A stretch of 64,000 nt of DNA from RGIG4034 sp045628945 (GTDB lineage: Bacteria; Bacillota; Clostridia; Lachnospirales; Lachnospiraceae): the NCBI GenBank assembly GCA_045628945.1, contig JAZQQG010000049.1, forward strand, positions 60,380 through 124,379. The letters are read 5' to 3'. Below, one piece after another: positions 1-9,473 of the stretch (position 1 is its first letter; each line of letters begins with the position of its first letter). The notes beneath the pieces were generated by a model. It had not been told where the DNA came from. It saw only the letters and a program-made list of their open reading frames with translations, and did not search any database. The position numbers and the translations under genes were made by a program.

Positions 1-2043
1 CACATCCGCCGCATCGATGGCAATCTCGGTGCCTGCTCCGATGGCAATTCCGACCTCCGCTTCCGTAAGTGCCGGAGCATCGTTGATACCGCCTCCGACC
101 ATGGCCACCGCCCCGTGCTTCTGAAGGTCGCGTACCGCCTCTGCTTTTCCGTCCGGTTTTACCTCTGCGATTACCTCATCCACCCCGGCGCTCTTCGCAA
201 TAGCCTGTGCCGTCCGCTGATTGTCTCCGGTAAGCATCACCACCCGTAGCCCCATCCGATGCAGTTCTTCAATCGCCGCCTTCGAATCCTTACGAAGTAT
301 GTCTGCTACCGTAATCATGCCAAGATACTTCTCTCCCTTGGCAAAAAACAATGGGGTCTCCCCTCGGGCAGCTGCCTCATCCGCGCTTACACAGGCTTTC
401 GGATATTGCAAAAGAACATCCTGAAGAAATTCTCGATTTCCGCCGCGAAGAAGCACGCCGCTTTGGAACTCCCGTCCTTCCAGCCCGTTCCCCGGAGCGA
501 TTCGAAAATCCGTAAGCGAGGCCGCCGGTATGTCCTCCCGGGAACCGATTCCGCCTGTCGTCATGGACGCCCGGACACGCTCTGCCTCCGCTACAATCGC
601 CTTCGCCAGAGGATGCTCGCTTAACGACTCCAAGCGATAGGCCTGTTCCAAAAGCTCCTGCCCCGTGACATCTCCTTCCGGATAAAGTCCTGTAACCACC
701 GGTTTGCCCTCCGTGAGGGTACCGGTCTTATCCAGGGCTACTGTTTTCACCTTAGCGGTCTGTTCTAGCGATACCGCCGTCTTATAGAGAATACCGTTTC
801 GTGCACCGACACCGCTTCCAACCATAATCGCCACGGGAGTTGCCAATCCCAGGGCACAGGGACAGCTGATGACCAATACCGATACCGCACGTACCAGCGA
901 ATCCCCCATCGGAGCTCCGACAAACAGCCATACAAGGAAGGTCACCAGGGCAATTCCCAGCACCGCAGGAACAAAGACTCCGGATACCCGATCTGCCACC
1001 TTGGCAATCGGTGCTTTGGTTGCCGAAGCATCACTGACCAGTTTGATGATTCGGGACAGTGTCGTATCTTCGCCGACGCCGGTTGCCCGACAGATGAGAT
1101 GTCCGTTGCGATTGAAGGTTCCTGCCGATACGGAATCGCCGACCTGTCTGTCCACCGGAATACTCTCTCCGGTCAGTGCCGACTCATCCAAAGCGCCGCT
1201 TCCCTCCACAATACATCCGTCCACCGGAACCGCTTCTCCCGGTCGAACCTCGTAGAGATCCCCGACCTGAACTTCCTCCACTGCTACCTCGACCCGAACG
1301 CCCTCCCGTACAAGCGTTGCTTTCTTCGGTGCAAGGTTCATAAGACTCTTCAGTGCATTCGTGGTACGCCCCTTTGAAATCGATTCCAGGAGTTTTCCTA
1401 CTGTAATCAACGTAAGAATCATCGCTGCCGACTCAAAATAGAATTCCATCATGAGCTGTTCTACCCGGGCCGGATTTTCCTTTTGCCAGGCTGCCACCAT
1501 CGCAAACAGCACAGAAACACTGTATCCAAAGGAGGCCCCTGCCCCCAGAGCTACCAGCGTATCCATATTCGGAGCGCCATGCAATACCCCCCGGAAGCCA
1601 TTCACGAAAAACTTCCGATTGATGATCATAATCGCCAGGGTGAGCACCAGTTCATAGATTCCCATCCGAATATGGTGGCCTGCCAATACATTGGGAAGCG
1701 GCCATCCCCACATCATATGCCCCATGGAAACATACATCAGGGGGAGCAACAGAATTACGGAGGCAACCAACCGCACAAGCATTCGTTTCGATTCCTCGTC
1801 CGGAAGGACGGAATGTCCTGAGTTCTGTCCCCTCAATACCGCTTTTTTCTGAAGTTCGGCCCCATATCCTGCCTCCACAACCGCACGGATTACTGCGTCC
1901 GGCGTTACCGTTCCTTCCACTCCCATGGAACCTGTCAACAGATTCACGGCGCAATGGTCGACCCCGGGCACACGGCCCACCGCCTTCTCGACTCGCGCCT
2001 GACAGGCCGCACAGCTCATGCCCGTCACCATATATTGCTGCAT
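1..2043 (-). CDS. copA: Copper-translocating P1B-type ATPase CopA (3' end cut by window)
   Basis: Membrane pump that exports Cu(I) using ATP. The 681 visible codons begin with a heavy-metal-associated domain (GMSCAAC, metal-binding Cys 11 and 14). Then come membrane segments, the TGES actuator motif near residue 288, the intramembrane CPC metal motif near 394, the phosphorylation motif DKTGT near 433, SEHP in the nucleotide domain and TGDN near 600. The last membrane pair lies beyond the window. The start follows csoR by 28 bases with an AGGAG-like site, so the two genes form one operon under the CsoR operator. Odd point: the hinge motif normally written GDGIND reads GGGIND around residue 650, so the first Asp, which binds Mg2+ in the family, is Gly. 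That could be a real inactivating change or a sequence error. Confidence 0.95.
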   Translation of the reverse strand, partial: MQQYMVTGMSCAACQARVEKAVGRVPGVDHCAVNLLTGSMGVEGTVTPDAVIRAVVEAGYGAELQKKAVLRGQNSGHSVLPDEESKRMLVRLVASVILLLPLMYVSMGHMMWGWPLPNVLAGHHIRMGIYELVLTLAIMIINRKFFVNGFRGVLHGAPNMDTLVALGAGASFGYSVSVLFAMVAAWQKENPARVEQLMMEFYFESAAMILTLITVGKLLESISKGRTTNALKSLMNLAPKKATLVREGVRVEVAVEEVQVGDLYEVRPGEAVPVDGCIVEGSGALDESALTGESIPVDRQVGDSVSAGTFNRNGHLICRATGVGEDTTLSRIIKLVSDASATKAPIAKVADRVSGVFVPAVLGIALVTFLVWLFVGAPMGDSLVRAVSVLVISCPCALGLATPVAIMVGSGVGARNGILYKTAVSLEQTAKVKTVALDKTGTLTEGKPVVTGLYPEGDVTGQELLEQAYRLESLSEHPLAKAIVAEAERVRASMTTGGIGSREDIPAASLTDFRIAPGNGLEGREFQSGVLLRGGNREFLQDVLLQYPKACVSADEAAARGETPLFFAKGEKYLGMITVADILRKDSKAAIEELHRMGLRVVMLTGDNQRTAQAIAKSAGVDEVIAEVKPDGKAEAVRDLQKHGAVAMVGGGINDAPALTEAEVGIAIGAGTEIAIDAADV

Positions 2044-2071
2044 ATCTTTTCTCCTTTTTCCAATCCCGGTG

Positions 2072-2386
2072 CTATTTCATCAGCTTGTGAAGAATCTCCA
2101 CAAGTTCGTCTGCCTTTTCTTCCCGCCCTGCCTTCAAATCCTCGGTCACACAGGTCTTAATATGATTCGCAAGCAGCACCTTACTGAATCCGCCCAGCGC
2201 CGATTCCACGGCCGCAACCTGGGTCAGAATATCTACACAGTACACGCCCTCTTCCACCATCGAACGGATTCCGCGAATCTGTCCCTCGATGCGGCTTAAA
2301 CGATTCATCAAGTCCTTCATTTCTTTCTCCGTACGCGCTTTCGTGCGAGGTGCGCAGTGCGGACAGGTGGTTTGTGTCTGTTCCAT
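2072..2386 (-). CDS. csoR: Copper-sensing transcriptional repressor CsoR
   Basis: Small all-helical repressor of 104 residues that releases DNA when it binds Cu(I). The family's metal ligands are present: Cys50, His75 and Cys79. The N terminus carries an additional CPHC pair. The ATG at 2386 is preferred because GGGAGG sits about 8 bases upstream. A longer open frame to 2449 would run through the operator and lacks a ribosome site. It is the first gene of the copper operon and is expected to repress itself and copA through the palindrome at 2403-2419. Confidence 0.94.
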   Translation of the reverse strand: MEQTQTTCPHCAPRTKARTEKEMKDLMNRLSRIEGQIRGIRSMVEEGVYCVDILTQVAAVESALGGFSKVLLANHIKTCVTEDLKAGREEKADELVEILHKLMK

Positions 2387-2402
2387 TCTTCTTTTCCTCC
2401 CT

Positions 2403-2419
2403 ATACCCCCAGGGGGTAT
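2403..2419. promoter_or_regulatory. CsoR operator palindrome
   Basis: Near-perfect inverted repeat ATACCCCC-A-GGGGGTAT, 17 bp, just upstream of the csoR ribosome site. G-tracts of this form flanked by TAT/ATA are the known recognition signature of CsoR repressors. The position fits copper-relieved autoregulation of the csoR-copA operon. Confidence 0.88.
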
Positions 2420-2506
2420 CTTGTAATTAAAAAATAACCCTCCCGACAAGGTCTGTCAAGAGGATATCTTCCTTATATTCGCTTCTTATTCGCCGACTGT
2501 CTGTGC

Positions 2507-3100
2507 TTATTCTGCCGCCGTATACTGAATGGAGCTGATGACGCCGTCCTCCAGGATGAACAGTAAGCATACGCCGTTCTTGACGTATTTTACCATCGTG
2601 TCCCCTTCCTCAGTAGCTGCAGGATACTTCTCTGCAAGTACGGAAGCGCTGTCTCCGATGAAAACGCCTTCTCTGGTGGATACCAGATCGCTTACCAGAA
2701 TAATGTTCGAGATGCGGTCGCCGCCTTCTCCTTCGTAGGTCTCAATCTGGAAATCCGGATAAGAATAGGTCTTATCCAAACCGTTGAACGCACAGCTGGG
2801 TGCTTCGAAATAGGAGCTGGGCTCACCGAGTGCCGCAAGAATATCCGCTGCAAGCATATCTACGGTAAATACGGTTTCACCGCTTACAAAAGCATATGTA
2901 GCATTCACATCAATTTCTTTTTTGCCGGTTTCCTGCTTCGTATCTTCCTTCTTCGAATCATCGGATCCGTTCGAATCCTGATTCAGGTTCGATACCTCAC
3001 CGCCAACCTTCTTGGGCTTCTCTTCACCGCAGCCTGCAAGGAGGCACAGTGCCATTGCAAGGGTCAGAACCATTGCGAGTAATTTTTTCATCTTTTTCAT
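2507..3100 (-). CDS. Putative lipoprotein of unknown function
   Basis: 197 residues with a lipoprotein signal: positive start, hydrophobic core and the lipobox LAGC near residues 22-25, so it is probably anchored outside the membrane. A low-complexity Ser/Asp/Lys linker (about residues 35-65) leads to a compact domain of about 130 residues with no family I recognise. The start has AAGGAG upstream. It lies downstream of the transglutaminase-like gene (gap 21 bases) and may be cotranscribed with it. Function unknown. Confidence 0.85.
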   Translation of the reverse strand: MKKMKKLLAMVLTLAMALCLLAGCGEEKPKKVGGEVSNLNQDSNGSDDSKKEDTKQETGKKEIDVNATYAFVSGETVFTVDMLAADILAALGEPSSYFEAPSCAFNGLDKTYSYPDFQIETYEGEGGDRISNIILVSDLVSTREGVFIGDSASVLAEKYPAATEEGDTMVKYVKNGVCLLFILEDGVISSIQYTAAE

Positions 3101-3121
3101 TTGTTTTATCTCCTTAATCCC

Positions 3122-4737
3122 TTACGGGTTAATCTCAGGATAACCTTCCTCATCGAAACAATAGTAGCCGGGATGACGCTCTGTATACTCCGCAGCCTCC
3201 GACTTCGTCCAGAGGAAACACTTTGTTTTCTCAATATTCGGACAGACATCGTAGAACGTCCAGCCCTTACCGTCCACATTCACAAAGCTCCAGTAATGCA
3301 CGCCGCCGCGTTCGTCGATTCCCTCCTCGTTGCGGATTACATCAATGTTCTCGATGCCCGCTCTCGTAAGAAGTGCCTTCGCCATGCTGGCGTAAATGAA
3401 ACAATCCCCGGTTCTGTCGGCGAAACCGTCAACCGCGCCCTGGATCCAGTCAATCTTCGTGGAGTGTCCGGAGTAGTATACCACATTTCGACGAATATAG
3501 CGATAGATGGCCCACGCCAGCTCCTCCTCGCTCATATCCGCCTTACGAATCTTCTTCAAGGCCTTATCACAATACTCCCAGACCTGCTCTTCCGTGTAGG
3601 TCTTATTTAAGACCGTTACCTTCGCCGTCTCAACCGTCGTATTGCCGGCAGCGTCCGTTACGGTATAGGTAATCTTATACGTTCCCGCCACATTAATGTC
3701 AAGCCCTCCGGTATCAATCTCGAGATTCGTTCCGAGGGGATTGTTATCGGTCACGGTCACACCCTCCCGGTAAGAGATACTGTGACCTAAATAAATGGAT
3801 TTATCTTTTACACCGCTAAGAACCGGCGGTTCCGTGTCCTCGATCAACGTGATGGTTGTCTTCTTCACCACGCGATTGCCGCCCTCATCCGTGCCGACAA
3901 TCTCAACCTCCTGCTCGCCGACATAATCGATGTCCGGTTCCCCGGTAAAAGAAAATGTCACCTCGGTCACATCCTCCACATCGCTTACAAATAACTCAGG
4001 CGCTACTTCACAGTGCAGGAAGCCGTTGCCTTCATGCACCTCAAAGACCGGTGCAACGGTATCTACAATGCGCAGTGTGCTGACATACGTATGATCTCCA
4101 ACCCGAATCTCAACCTCGGTCTCCCCTACATCCGTGTAGTCCACTTCTGTAAGATCCGTCAGGATTGCGGCATCCGTTTCTCCCAACAGGAAGTCCTCCA
4201 GCTCTACCGGCTCACTTCCGGCTTCCACCTGCAATTCCTCCCGAACCGAGATCACCGTCAGGGTAGAGGTTACCTGTACGGAATTGCCGCCCAGGTCCGT
4301 TACCAGCACCGTAACCGACTGTTCGCCGTCCCTGGTATAATCCGGTTCCTGCACATAGGTCACCGTAACAGGTGTTGCATCCGCAACCTGTACCAGTTCT
4401 TTGGCTTCCACGCTTTCATATAAATGGGTTTCCACCGAAACACCCTCCGCGACCGGCGCGATGGTATCCTCCACATGAACCTTGCAGGTATACTTAAAAT
4501 TCTTTGTTTTGATTCGGACCTTGTAGTCTCCGGGTTTCCGCACGTCCGGTTCCGTTCCGCCAACAAACCGTGCGGACGAATCGTGATTTTTTACAGGTCC
4601 GAAGCGGAAAAGGAAGCTCCCGCTTCAATCGTGCACTCACGATAGGCAAGTGATGACTCGTGGATAAAAAAGGATGCCATCAAGCATAAGCATACCGCTA
4701 CCGCTATCCCTCCGATTGTGAGTTTATTCTTCTTCAC
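3122..4737 (-). pseudogene. Transglutaminase-like protein with Ig-like repeats, frameshifted near its N terminus
   Basis: The GTG at 4737 (AGAGGAAG upstream, inside the end of the previous gene) starts a membrane anchor followed by an extracellular stretch. This frame stops at 4591. The rest reads in another frame, open from about 4624 down to 3122. The two join sensibly if one base is restored beside the run of A at 4588-4593 (complement). The long part carries three to four bacterial Ig-like (DUF5011/HYR-type) repeats with DTxAP and GxYxITYxVTDxAGN signatures, then a C-terminal transglutaminase-like domain with GDCF (catalytic Cys), HYW (His) and YDVCP (Asp). Family role: cell-surface protein processing or crosslinking. 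Alternatives are an assembly error, or initiation at GTG 4543 giving a 473-residue protein without a signal. Confidence 0.72.
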
Positions 4738-4744
4738 GCGATTG

Positions 4745-5281
4745 TTACTTCCTCTCGATATAGTGTCCGATTGCATCAATGTCTGCTTCAAACAAGACAT
4801 GCGCCAAATCTTCCGGCCAAATAAACTGTGCCGCCTCCATCTTCGCAAACATCTCGCGAAGCGGCTCATAGAATCCCAGGGTATTCACAAAGACCACCGG
4901 CTTCAGTTCCTGCCCGATTCGTGCAAGTGCCAGCACATCCGTAATCTCATCCAGGGTTCCGGTACCGCCTGGCAAGGCAATATAGGCGTCCGCAAGCTCC
5001 ATCATTTTCAGCTTCCGTGTCGCAAAATTCTCGGTATAAATACACTCGGTCAGTGCCGGGTGGTTCTTATGGACAATCTCCTCATAACGCGGAACTACGC
5101 CGATAATCTCGGCTCCCGTCTGTGCCGCACCATCTGCTACCGCTCCCATCAACCCACCGGTGGAGCCGCCGTAGACCAGGGTATGTCCATGGGTACCGAT
5201 GAAACGTCCCAAGGCAAGGGCCGCCTGCATATATTCCGGACCAAGTCCCTCCTGAGACCCGCAATAGACTGCTATTTTCAT
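4745..5281 (-). CDS. LOG-family (TIGR00730) Rossmann-fold protein, likely nucleotide 5'-monophosphate phosphoribohydrolase
   Basis: 178 residues, cytoplasmic. It contains the family signature PGGTGTLDE at residues 104-112, the RK pair at 89-90 and a nucleotide-binding GGSTGGLMG near 38-46. Characterised members cleave ribose 5-phosphate from nucleoside monophosphates (cytokinin-activating LOG type); older annotations call them lysine decarboxylases. Length is normal. It is followed 7 bases later by the transglutaminase gene and preceded by the YccF gene 3 bases away, so cotranscription is likely. The physiological substrate is not visible from sequence. Confidence 0.88.
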   Translation of the reverse strand: MKIAVYCGSQEGLGPEYMQAALALGRFIGTHGHTLVYGGSTGGLMGAVADGAAQTGAEIIGVVPRYEEIVHKNHPALTECIYTENFATRKLKMMELADAYIALPGGTGTLDEITDVLALARIGQELKPVVFVNTLGFYEPLREMFAKMEAAQFIWPEDLAHVLFEADIDAIGHYIERK

Positions 5282-5284
5282 TTT

Positions 5285-5644
5285 TTACACCACCTCTGCA
5301 CCAAAAGGCATCAGTGCAAGCTTGGACATCTTGAAGCACTGAAGGCCGACCGGCACTCCCACAATGGTAATGCAGTAGACAAGGCCAAGCACCGCATATC
5401 CGATTGCCATCCAAAGGCCACACAGAAAAATCCAGATGATATTGGCAAGCAGGCTCGGCACATGTCCGCCATAGACTACCGTTTTCCCGAAAGGAGCCAG
5501 GGTCAGTGCCGCGAATTTGAAGCACTGAAGACCAAGCGGAATCCCAACGATTGTAATCATACACACCAGTCCTGCTACGCACCAGAGAATCGCCGTTTCA
5601 AGGCCGCCGAAGATAATCCAGATAATATTACCGATGGTTCTCAT
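5285..5644 (-). CDS. YccF-domain inner-membrane protein
   Basis: 119 residues made of two similar halves. Each half has a hydrophobic NIIWIxxxGL segment, then a second segment ending in GxxxGLQCFK, the hallmark of the YccF (DUF307) family. About four membrane helices are predicted. Molecular role is unknown in the family. The stop is 3 bases from the LOG-family start, indicating an operon. The start has a G-rich ribosome site (GGGGGGTAA). Confidence 0.88.
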   Translation of the reverse strand: MRTIGNIIWIIFGGLETAILWCVAGLVCMITIVGIPLGLQCFKFAALTLAPFGKTVVYGGHVPSLLANIIWIFLCGLWMAIGYAVLGLVYCITIVGVPVGLQCFKMSKLALMPFGAEVV

Positions 5645-5668
5645 ATTTTTTTACCCCCCTGCCACAGG

Positions 5669-6706
5669 CTAACGAAACAAATCCGGTTTCAAGAACTTAA
5701 GTAATCCCTTACACCAGATTGGATTGAATTCAAACAATTCAAACAATCGCATATCGACGAAGCCGACATTACCGCCATGTACCCCGTAGTAATCCATAAA
5801 GTCACCATAAACATGGCTGAATTCCCGATGAAGTTCCTTCAACTGCTCTCCATAGGAAGCATCCTGAATGATATCGATTGCTTCACAAAAATACCCTACA
5901 GCCTGACGAAGAGACACTACCGCAAGCTTCGGAATTTCAAGATTATTTGCCCACTGAGCACGGTCCAGATAGGCACAAACCGCATCCAGATGTCGCTGTG
6001 GATTCGTTACATGCATAATGCTTCCACTGCGCTGCACATAATAATAAGTCACTTTGGTCGATAATGCAACCCGCTCACATTGAGCAATCAGGCGATGGAC
6101 AATCAGCTCATCCTCATGGGTTCTGCCCTCCGTAAATTCCACAGCACGGTAGAGCTTACGATGGCCGAGACGATTCCAGGCCAGCACGCTGTAATGCCAG
6201 GTTCCGGTGATTGCCAGTTCCTCCAACACCTCGCGTCCCGACAGAACTCCGTCATGAATCGGCGGGTTGCTCTTGGGAAAATGATCGGCAGGAAGGAGAT
6301 TTCCTTCCTCATCCGTATATGCATAGTTCGCAATTGCCAGCTCCGCATCCTGCTCGACAATCATCCGATACAGCGTCTCAATGGCATCCTCCGCGATATA
6401 ATCATCGCTGTCCACAAAATAAAGATATTCGCCCTTCGAACGATGAATTCCGGCATTTCGTGCTTTCGCGATTCCGCCGTTCTCCTGATGAATCACCTGC
6501 ACGCGCGAATCCTTCGCCGCATACTCGTCGGCAATCTCGCCACAACGATCCGGCGAACCGTCATCCACAAGCAATACTTCAATATTCGTATAGGTCTGCT
6601 TCAGAATACTATCAATGCATCTTGGCAGAAATGTCTCCACCTTGTAGATGGGGACAATGATGGAGATTAAAGGTCCGGCTGTGAGTTCTCCTTGCATTAC
6701 TTCCAT
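5669..6706 (-). CDS. Family 2 glycosyltransferase
   Basis: 345 residues. GT-A fold start ISIIVPIYKVE, nucleotide-binding VDDGS at 47-51, ENGGIAKARNAG near 75-86 and the metal-binding DSDD at 99-102. It transfers a sugar from a nucleotide-sugar donor, probably onto a cell-surface polysaccharide or glycolipid. The C-terminal half (about 210-345) is helical and variable, as usual in the family, and the acceptor cannot be predicted. The start has GGAG five to six bases upstream. It begins the run leading into the YccF and LOG genes. Confidence 0.92.
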   Translation of the reverse strand: MEVMQGELTAGPLISIIVPIYKVETFLPRCIDSILKQTYTNIEVLLVDDGSPDRCGEIADEYAAKDSRVQVIHQENGGIAKARNAGIHRSKGEYLYFVDSDDYIAEDAIETLYRMIVEQDAELAIANYAYTDEEGNLLPADHFPKSNPPIHDGVLSGREVLEELAITGTWHYSVLAWNRLGHRKLYRAVEFTEGRTHEDELIVHRLIAQCERVALSTKVTYYYVQRSGSIMHVTNPQRHLDAVCAYLDRAQWANNLEIPKLAVVSLRQAVGYFCEAIDIIQDASYGEQLKELHREFSHVYGDFMDYYGVHGGNVGFVDMRLFELFEFNPIWCKGLLKFLKPDLFR

Positions 6707-6731
6707 AACAACTCCATTCTATCAAATACAC

Positions 6732-6772
6732 AAAAACACCCAACCCGCCAGGCAGGTCAGGTGTTATTTTTT
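6732..6772 (-). terminator. Intrinsic terminator after the SNF transporter
   Basis: On the minus strand AACACC and GGTGTT arms with an inner ACC/GGT pairing form a hairpin followed by a T-run. A-rich sequence on the other side may make it bidirectional. It overlaps the transporter stop codon and separates it from the glycosyltransferase gene. Confidence 0.8.
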
Positions 6773-8159
6773 ACTGGAACAGACCAAATCCCGTGAGGAA
6801 CAGAATCAACAGGAAAATCGGTGCAATGAACTTAATCATAATATTGTAGAGGCCGCGGCGAGGGAATTTTTCTCCGTTACGGGTTACCTCATCCACAATG
6901 GTCTTCGGCTTCAGCACCCAACCGATCAGGATACAGGTACCGATTGCGCCGATGGGCATCAGAATCTTATTGCTGATATAGTCCATGATGTCCAAAATCT
7001 GTGCAGGACTGCCATCCGGCAGAGTTATCTCAAATTTCAAGACATTATAGCCAAGACATACGATTACACCCAATACAAGAGCCGTAACCGTCTCAATGAT
7101 GGTTGCCTTGGTACGGCTTACATGGAACTGATCCATGATACTCGACACAACCGCCTCCAGAATGGAGATTGCGCTGGTCAGTGCGGCGATCAATACCATG
7201 GCAAAGAACAGAATACCTACCAGAGTACCAATGGCACCCATACTTTGGAATACCTGCGGCAGGGAAATAAACATTAAGCCCGGGCCGGATGCCTTCATAC
7301 CCTCCGTACCCTGGAATACGTATACGGCAGGAATGATCATAACGCCGGCAAATACCGCTACAAGAGTGTCAAAAATCTCTATCTGGTTAATGGATTTCGC
7401 CAGGTTGGCCTCACGGCTTACATAGGAACCGTAAGCAATCATAATACCCATTGCAACACTTAAGCTGAAGAACAGCTGTCCCATCGCATCCACGATGGTC
7501 TGCATCACGCTGCCGAAGGTCTGTCCCTTCAGATTCGGAATCAGATAGACCTTCAAGCCTTCCAGACCGGTACGCGTAATTCCTTCATCCTCGGGCTTCA
7601 GTGTCAGCGAGAAGCCGGCAATAATGAGAACCAGGATAATCAGTGCCGGCATTACGATTCGGCTCAACGCCTCAATGCCCTTATTCACACCGCGTAAGAT
7701 TACGAAGGCACAGGCAAATAAGAAGATGGCCAACAGAATAATCGGTTCATAGTAGCTGCTGATAAAATTGCCGAAATAGCTCGCATCGGCTGCGGCCGTA
7801 CCCTGTCCGGTGCAGAATGCAAGGAAATATTTGATTACCCAACCACCGATGACACAGTAATACGGCATAATGATGGCAGGAACGAGACAGCCAATGACCC
7901 CGAGGGGCTTCCAGCCTCTTTTCAGGCTTGAATATGCCGTTAACGGACTCTGCTTCGTCTTACGACCGATGGCTACCTCGGAGGTTAACAAGGTGAAACC
8001 GAAGGTCAACGCCAACACGATGTAGATTACCAGAAACAGTCCGCCGCCGTCCTTTGCTGCCAGATACGGGAAACGCCAGATATTGCCCAAGCCCACCGCA
8101 CTACCTGCGGCTGCCAGCACGAATCCGAGCGATCCTTTAAAAGAATGTCTTTTTTCCAT
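6771..8159 (-). CDS. Sodium-dependent SNF-family transporter
   Basis: 462 residues with about 11-12 hydrophobic segments. The N-terminal AAAGSAVGLGNIWRFPYL segment is the diagnostic sodium- and substrate-binding first helix of the neurosodium symporter (LeuT-like) family. It probably imports an amino acid with Na+. Substrate is unknown. Length is typical of prokaryotic members. The gene stands alone between two terminators, with about 100 bases upstream for its own promoter. Confidence 0.93.
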   Translation of the reverse strand: MEKRHSFKGSLGFVLAAAGSAVGLGNIWRFPYLAAKDGGGLFLVIYIVLALTFGFTLLTSEVAIGRKTKQSPLTAYSSLKRGWKPLGVIGCLVPAIIMPYYCVIGGWVIKYFLAFCTGQGTAAADASYFGNFISSYYEPIILLAIFLFACAFVILRGVNKGIEALSRIVMPALIILVLIIAGFSLTLKPEDEGITRTGLEGLKVYLIPNLKGQTFGSVMQTIVDAMGQLFFSLSVAMGIMIAYGSYVSREANLAKSINQIEIFDTLVAVFAGVMIIPAVYVFQGTEGMKASGPGLMFISLPQVFQSMGAIGTLVGILFFAMVLIAALTSAISILEAVVSSIMDQFHVSRTKATIIETVTALVLGVIVCLGYNVLKFEITLPDGSPAQILDIMDYISNKILMPIGAIGTCILIGWVLKPKTIVDEVTRNGEKFPRRGLYNIMIKFIAPIFLLILFLTGFGLFQ

Positions 8160-8264
8160 ACAATACCCCTTTTTCTTTTTTACAGATTTCTTTTATCAAT
8201 ATAGCACAGAATCCCGCTTCTGAAAACCATCAGACGTGAAAAAAGAGGCACACGCGGACGCAAA

Positions 8265-8290
8265 AAAGAAGAGTATCTTGCGATACTCTT
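8265..8290 (-). terminator. Intrinsic terminator after the GH5 gene
   Basis: Perfect 9-bp stem AAGAGTATC / GATACTCTT (8269-8277 with 8282-8290), loop of four, followed on the minus strand by a T-run. It lies 13 bases beyond the GH5 stop. Confidence 0.85.
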
Positions 8291-8302
8291 CTCGAATCTT
8301 TT

Positions 8303-9337
8303 TTACAGCAGCTTAATCAGCTCGTCACGAACGCCGTCCAGTCTGGCATCCGACAGACCGAAGTTCATTCGCTTGAAACTCCAAGCGGCTCTGCCGATTC
8401 CGTAGTACTCAAAGGCTTCGTTAATCGCACGATACCAATCCACCTCATCCTGAGGATCGGCCTGCTCGATGACACCGTACTCACCGCAGTACAGAGGCAC
8501 GCCTCTGCCGTCGGCAACTGCAACCGCTTCCATAAATACCTGCTTGAAATAATCGGCACCGATGGTCTCGTTCTCCTTGCCCTCTGCACTGAATTCAGGT
8601 CCCCACAGAAGCTTTAAGTCATCGATTGCTTTTTTGAACTCTCCGTAGGTGCTCTTGAAGGAAATGCGGAAATCCGCAGGCATATCCTTAACCCAGCCGG
8701 CTCCCTGATGAGTGAAAATCAGCGGATCGTAGCAATGGAAGTTGTATACGATATTCTCGTCATGAGGAGCCGCAAGATCGCGAACTGCCGCAGGACTGTT
8801 GTTCCAATATCCGCCCACCAGGATCTTAATGGTAGGTGCAATGGCACGAATACGGTCGATACAGGTGTTGGAAATACGATTCCAGCAATCACTGTATGCC
8901 TTATCGGTTACTTCGTTCAGAAGCTCAAATGCCACACGCTCCTCATACTGGGAGAAACGCTTTGCAAACTGCTCCCACAGACGGTAGAAACGCTCCTGAT
9001 ACTCTTCGTTCTCAAAGAAGCCAAGCTCTCCCTCACCGTCATCAAAAGAGAATCCGTAGGTCTTGTGCAGATCCAGAATCATATTCAGATGATACTTACC
9101 GCACAGATCGATGGCCTTCTGGATGTAAGCAAATCCGCTCTCGCGATAGTTGCCCGCTGCATCCTCCACCAGATCGTAGTCAACGGGAATACGAAGATGA
9201 TCAATGCCGTATGAAGCGGCCGTTGCAAAATCTTCCTCCGTAATGAAATCTCTGTAATGCTCCTCGGTGTGTACGCACTGCGATAACCAGCCACCGAAGT
9301 CCACACCCTTATGATACCCCTCAAAAGTCTTTAACAT
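8303..9337 (-). CDS. Glycoside hydrolase family 5 (cellulase-like), cytoplasmic
   Basis: 344 residues from the ATG at 9337, which has GGAGAAGGG upstream; an extension to 9370 lacks a site. GH5 motifs: GVDFGGWLSQ start, HLRIPVDY, acid/base Glu142 in LLNEV and probable nucleophile Glu286 in CGEYG. No signal peptide is seen, so it probably acts on imported oligosaccharides (beta-1,4-glucan, mannan or xylan type) rather than polymer outside the cell. It is monocistronic with its own terminator. The exact specificity cannot be read from sequence. Confidence 0.92.
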   Translation of the reverse strand: MLKTFEGYHKGVDFGGWLSQCVHTEEHYRDFITEEDFATAASYGIDHLRIPVDYDLVEDAAGNYRESGFAYIQKAIDLCGKYHLNMILDLHKTYGFSFDDGEGELGFFENEEYQERFYRLWEQFAKRFSQYEERVAFELLNEVTDKAYSDCWNRISNTCIDRIRAIAPTIKILVGGYWNNSPAAVRDLAAPHDENIVYNFHCYDPLIFTHQGAGWVKDMPADFRISFKSTYGEFKKAIDDLKLLWGPEFSAEGKENETIGADYFKQVFMEAVAVADGRGVPLYCGEYGVIEQADPQDEVDWYRAINEAFEYYGIGRAAWSFKRMNFGLSDARLDGVRDELIKLL

Positions 9338-9473
9338 AATCCCTTCTCCATTTCTTAAGTGAAACGACACACATGTGTAGTCCGTAATTAGCGGTTACTG
9401 TACGTTCATTATATCCGACGCAAGGATACAGTATATCTATTTTGTTGTTAAAATATCATATTGGTTGGCATGA

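Noticed and set aside
4718..5704. 328-codon plus-strand frame covering the LOG and YccF genes
   Set aside because: Both minus-strand genes have clear family motifs and ribosome sites. The frame is an antisense shadow.
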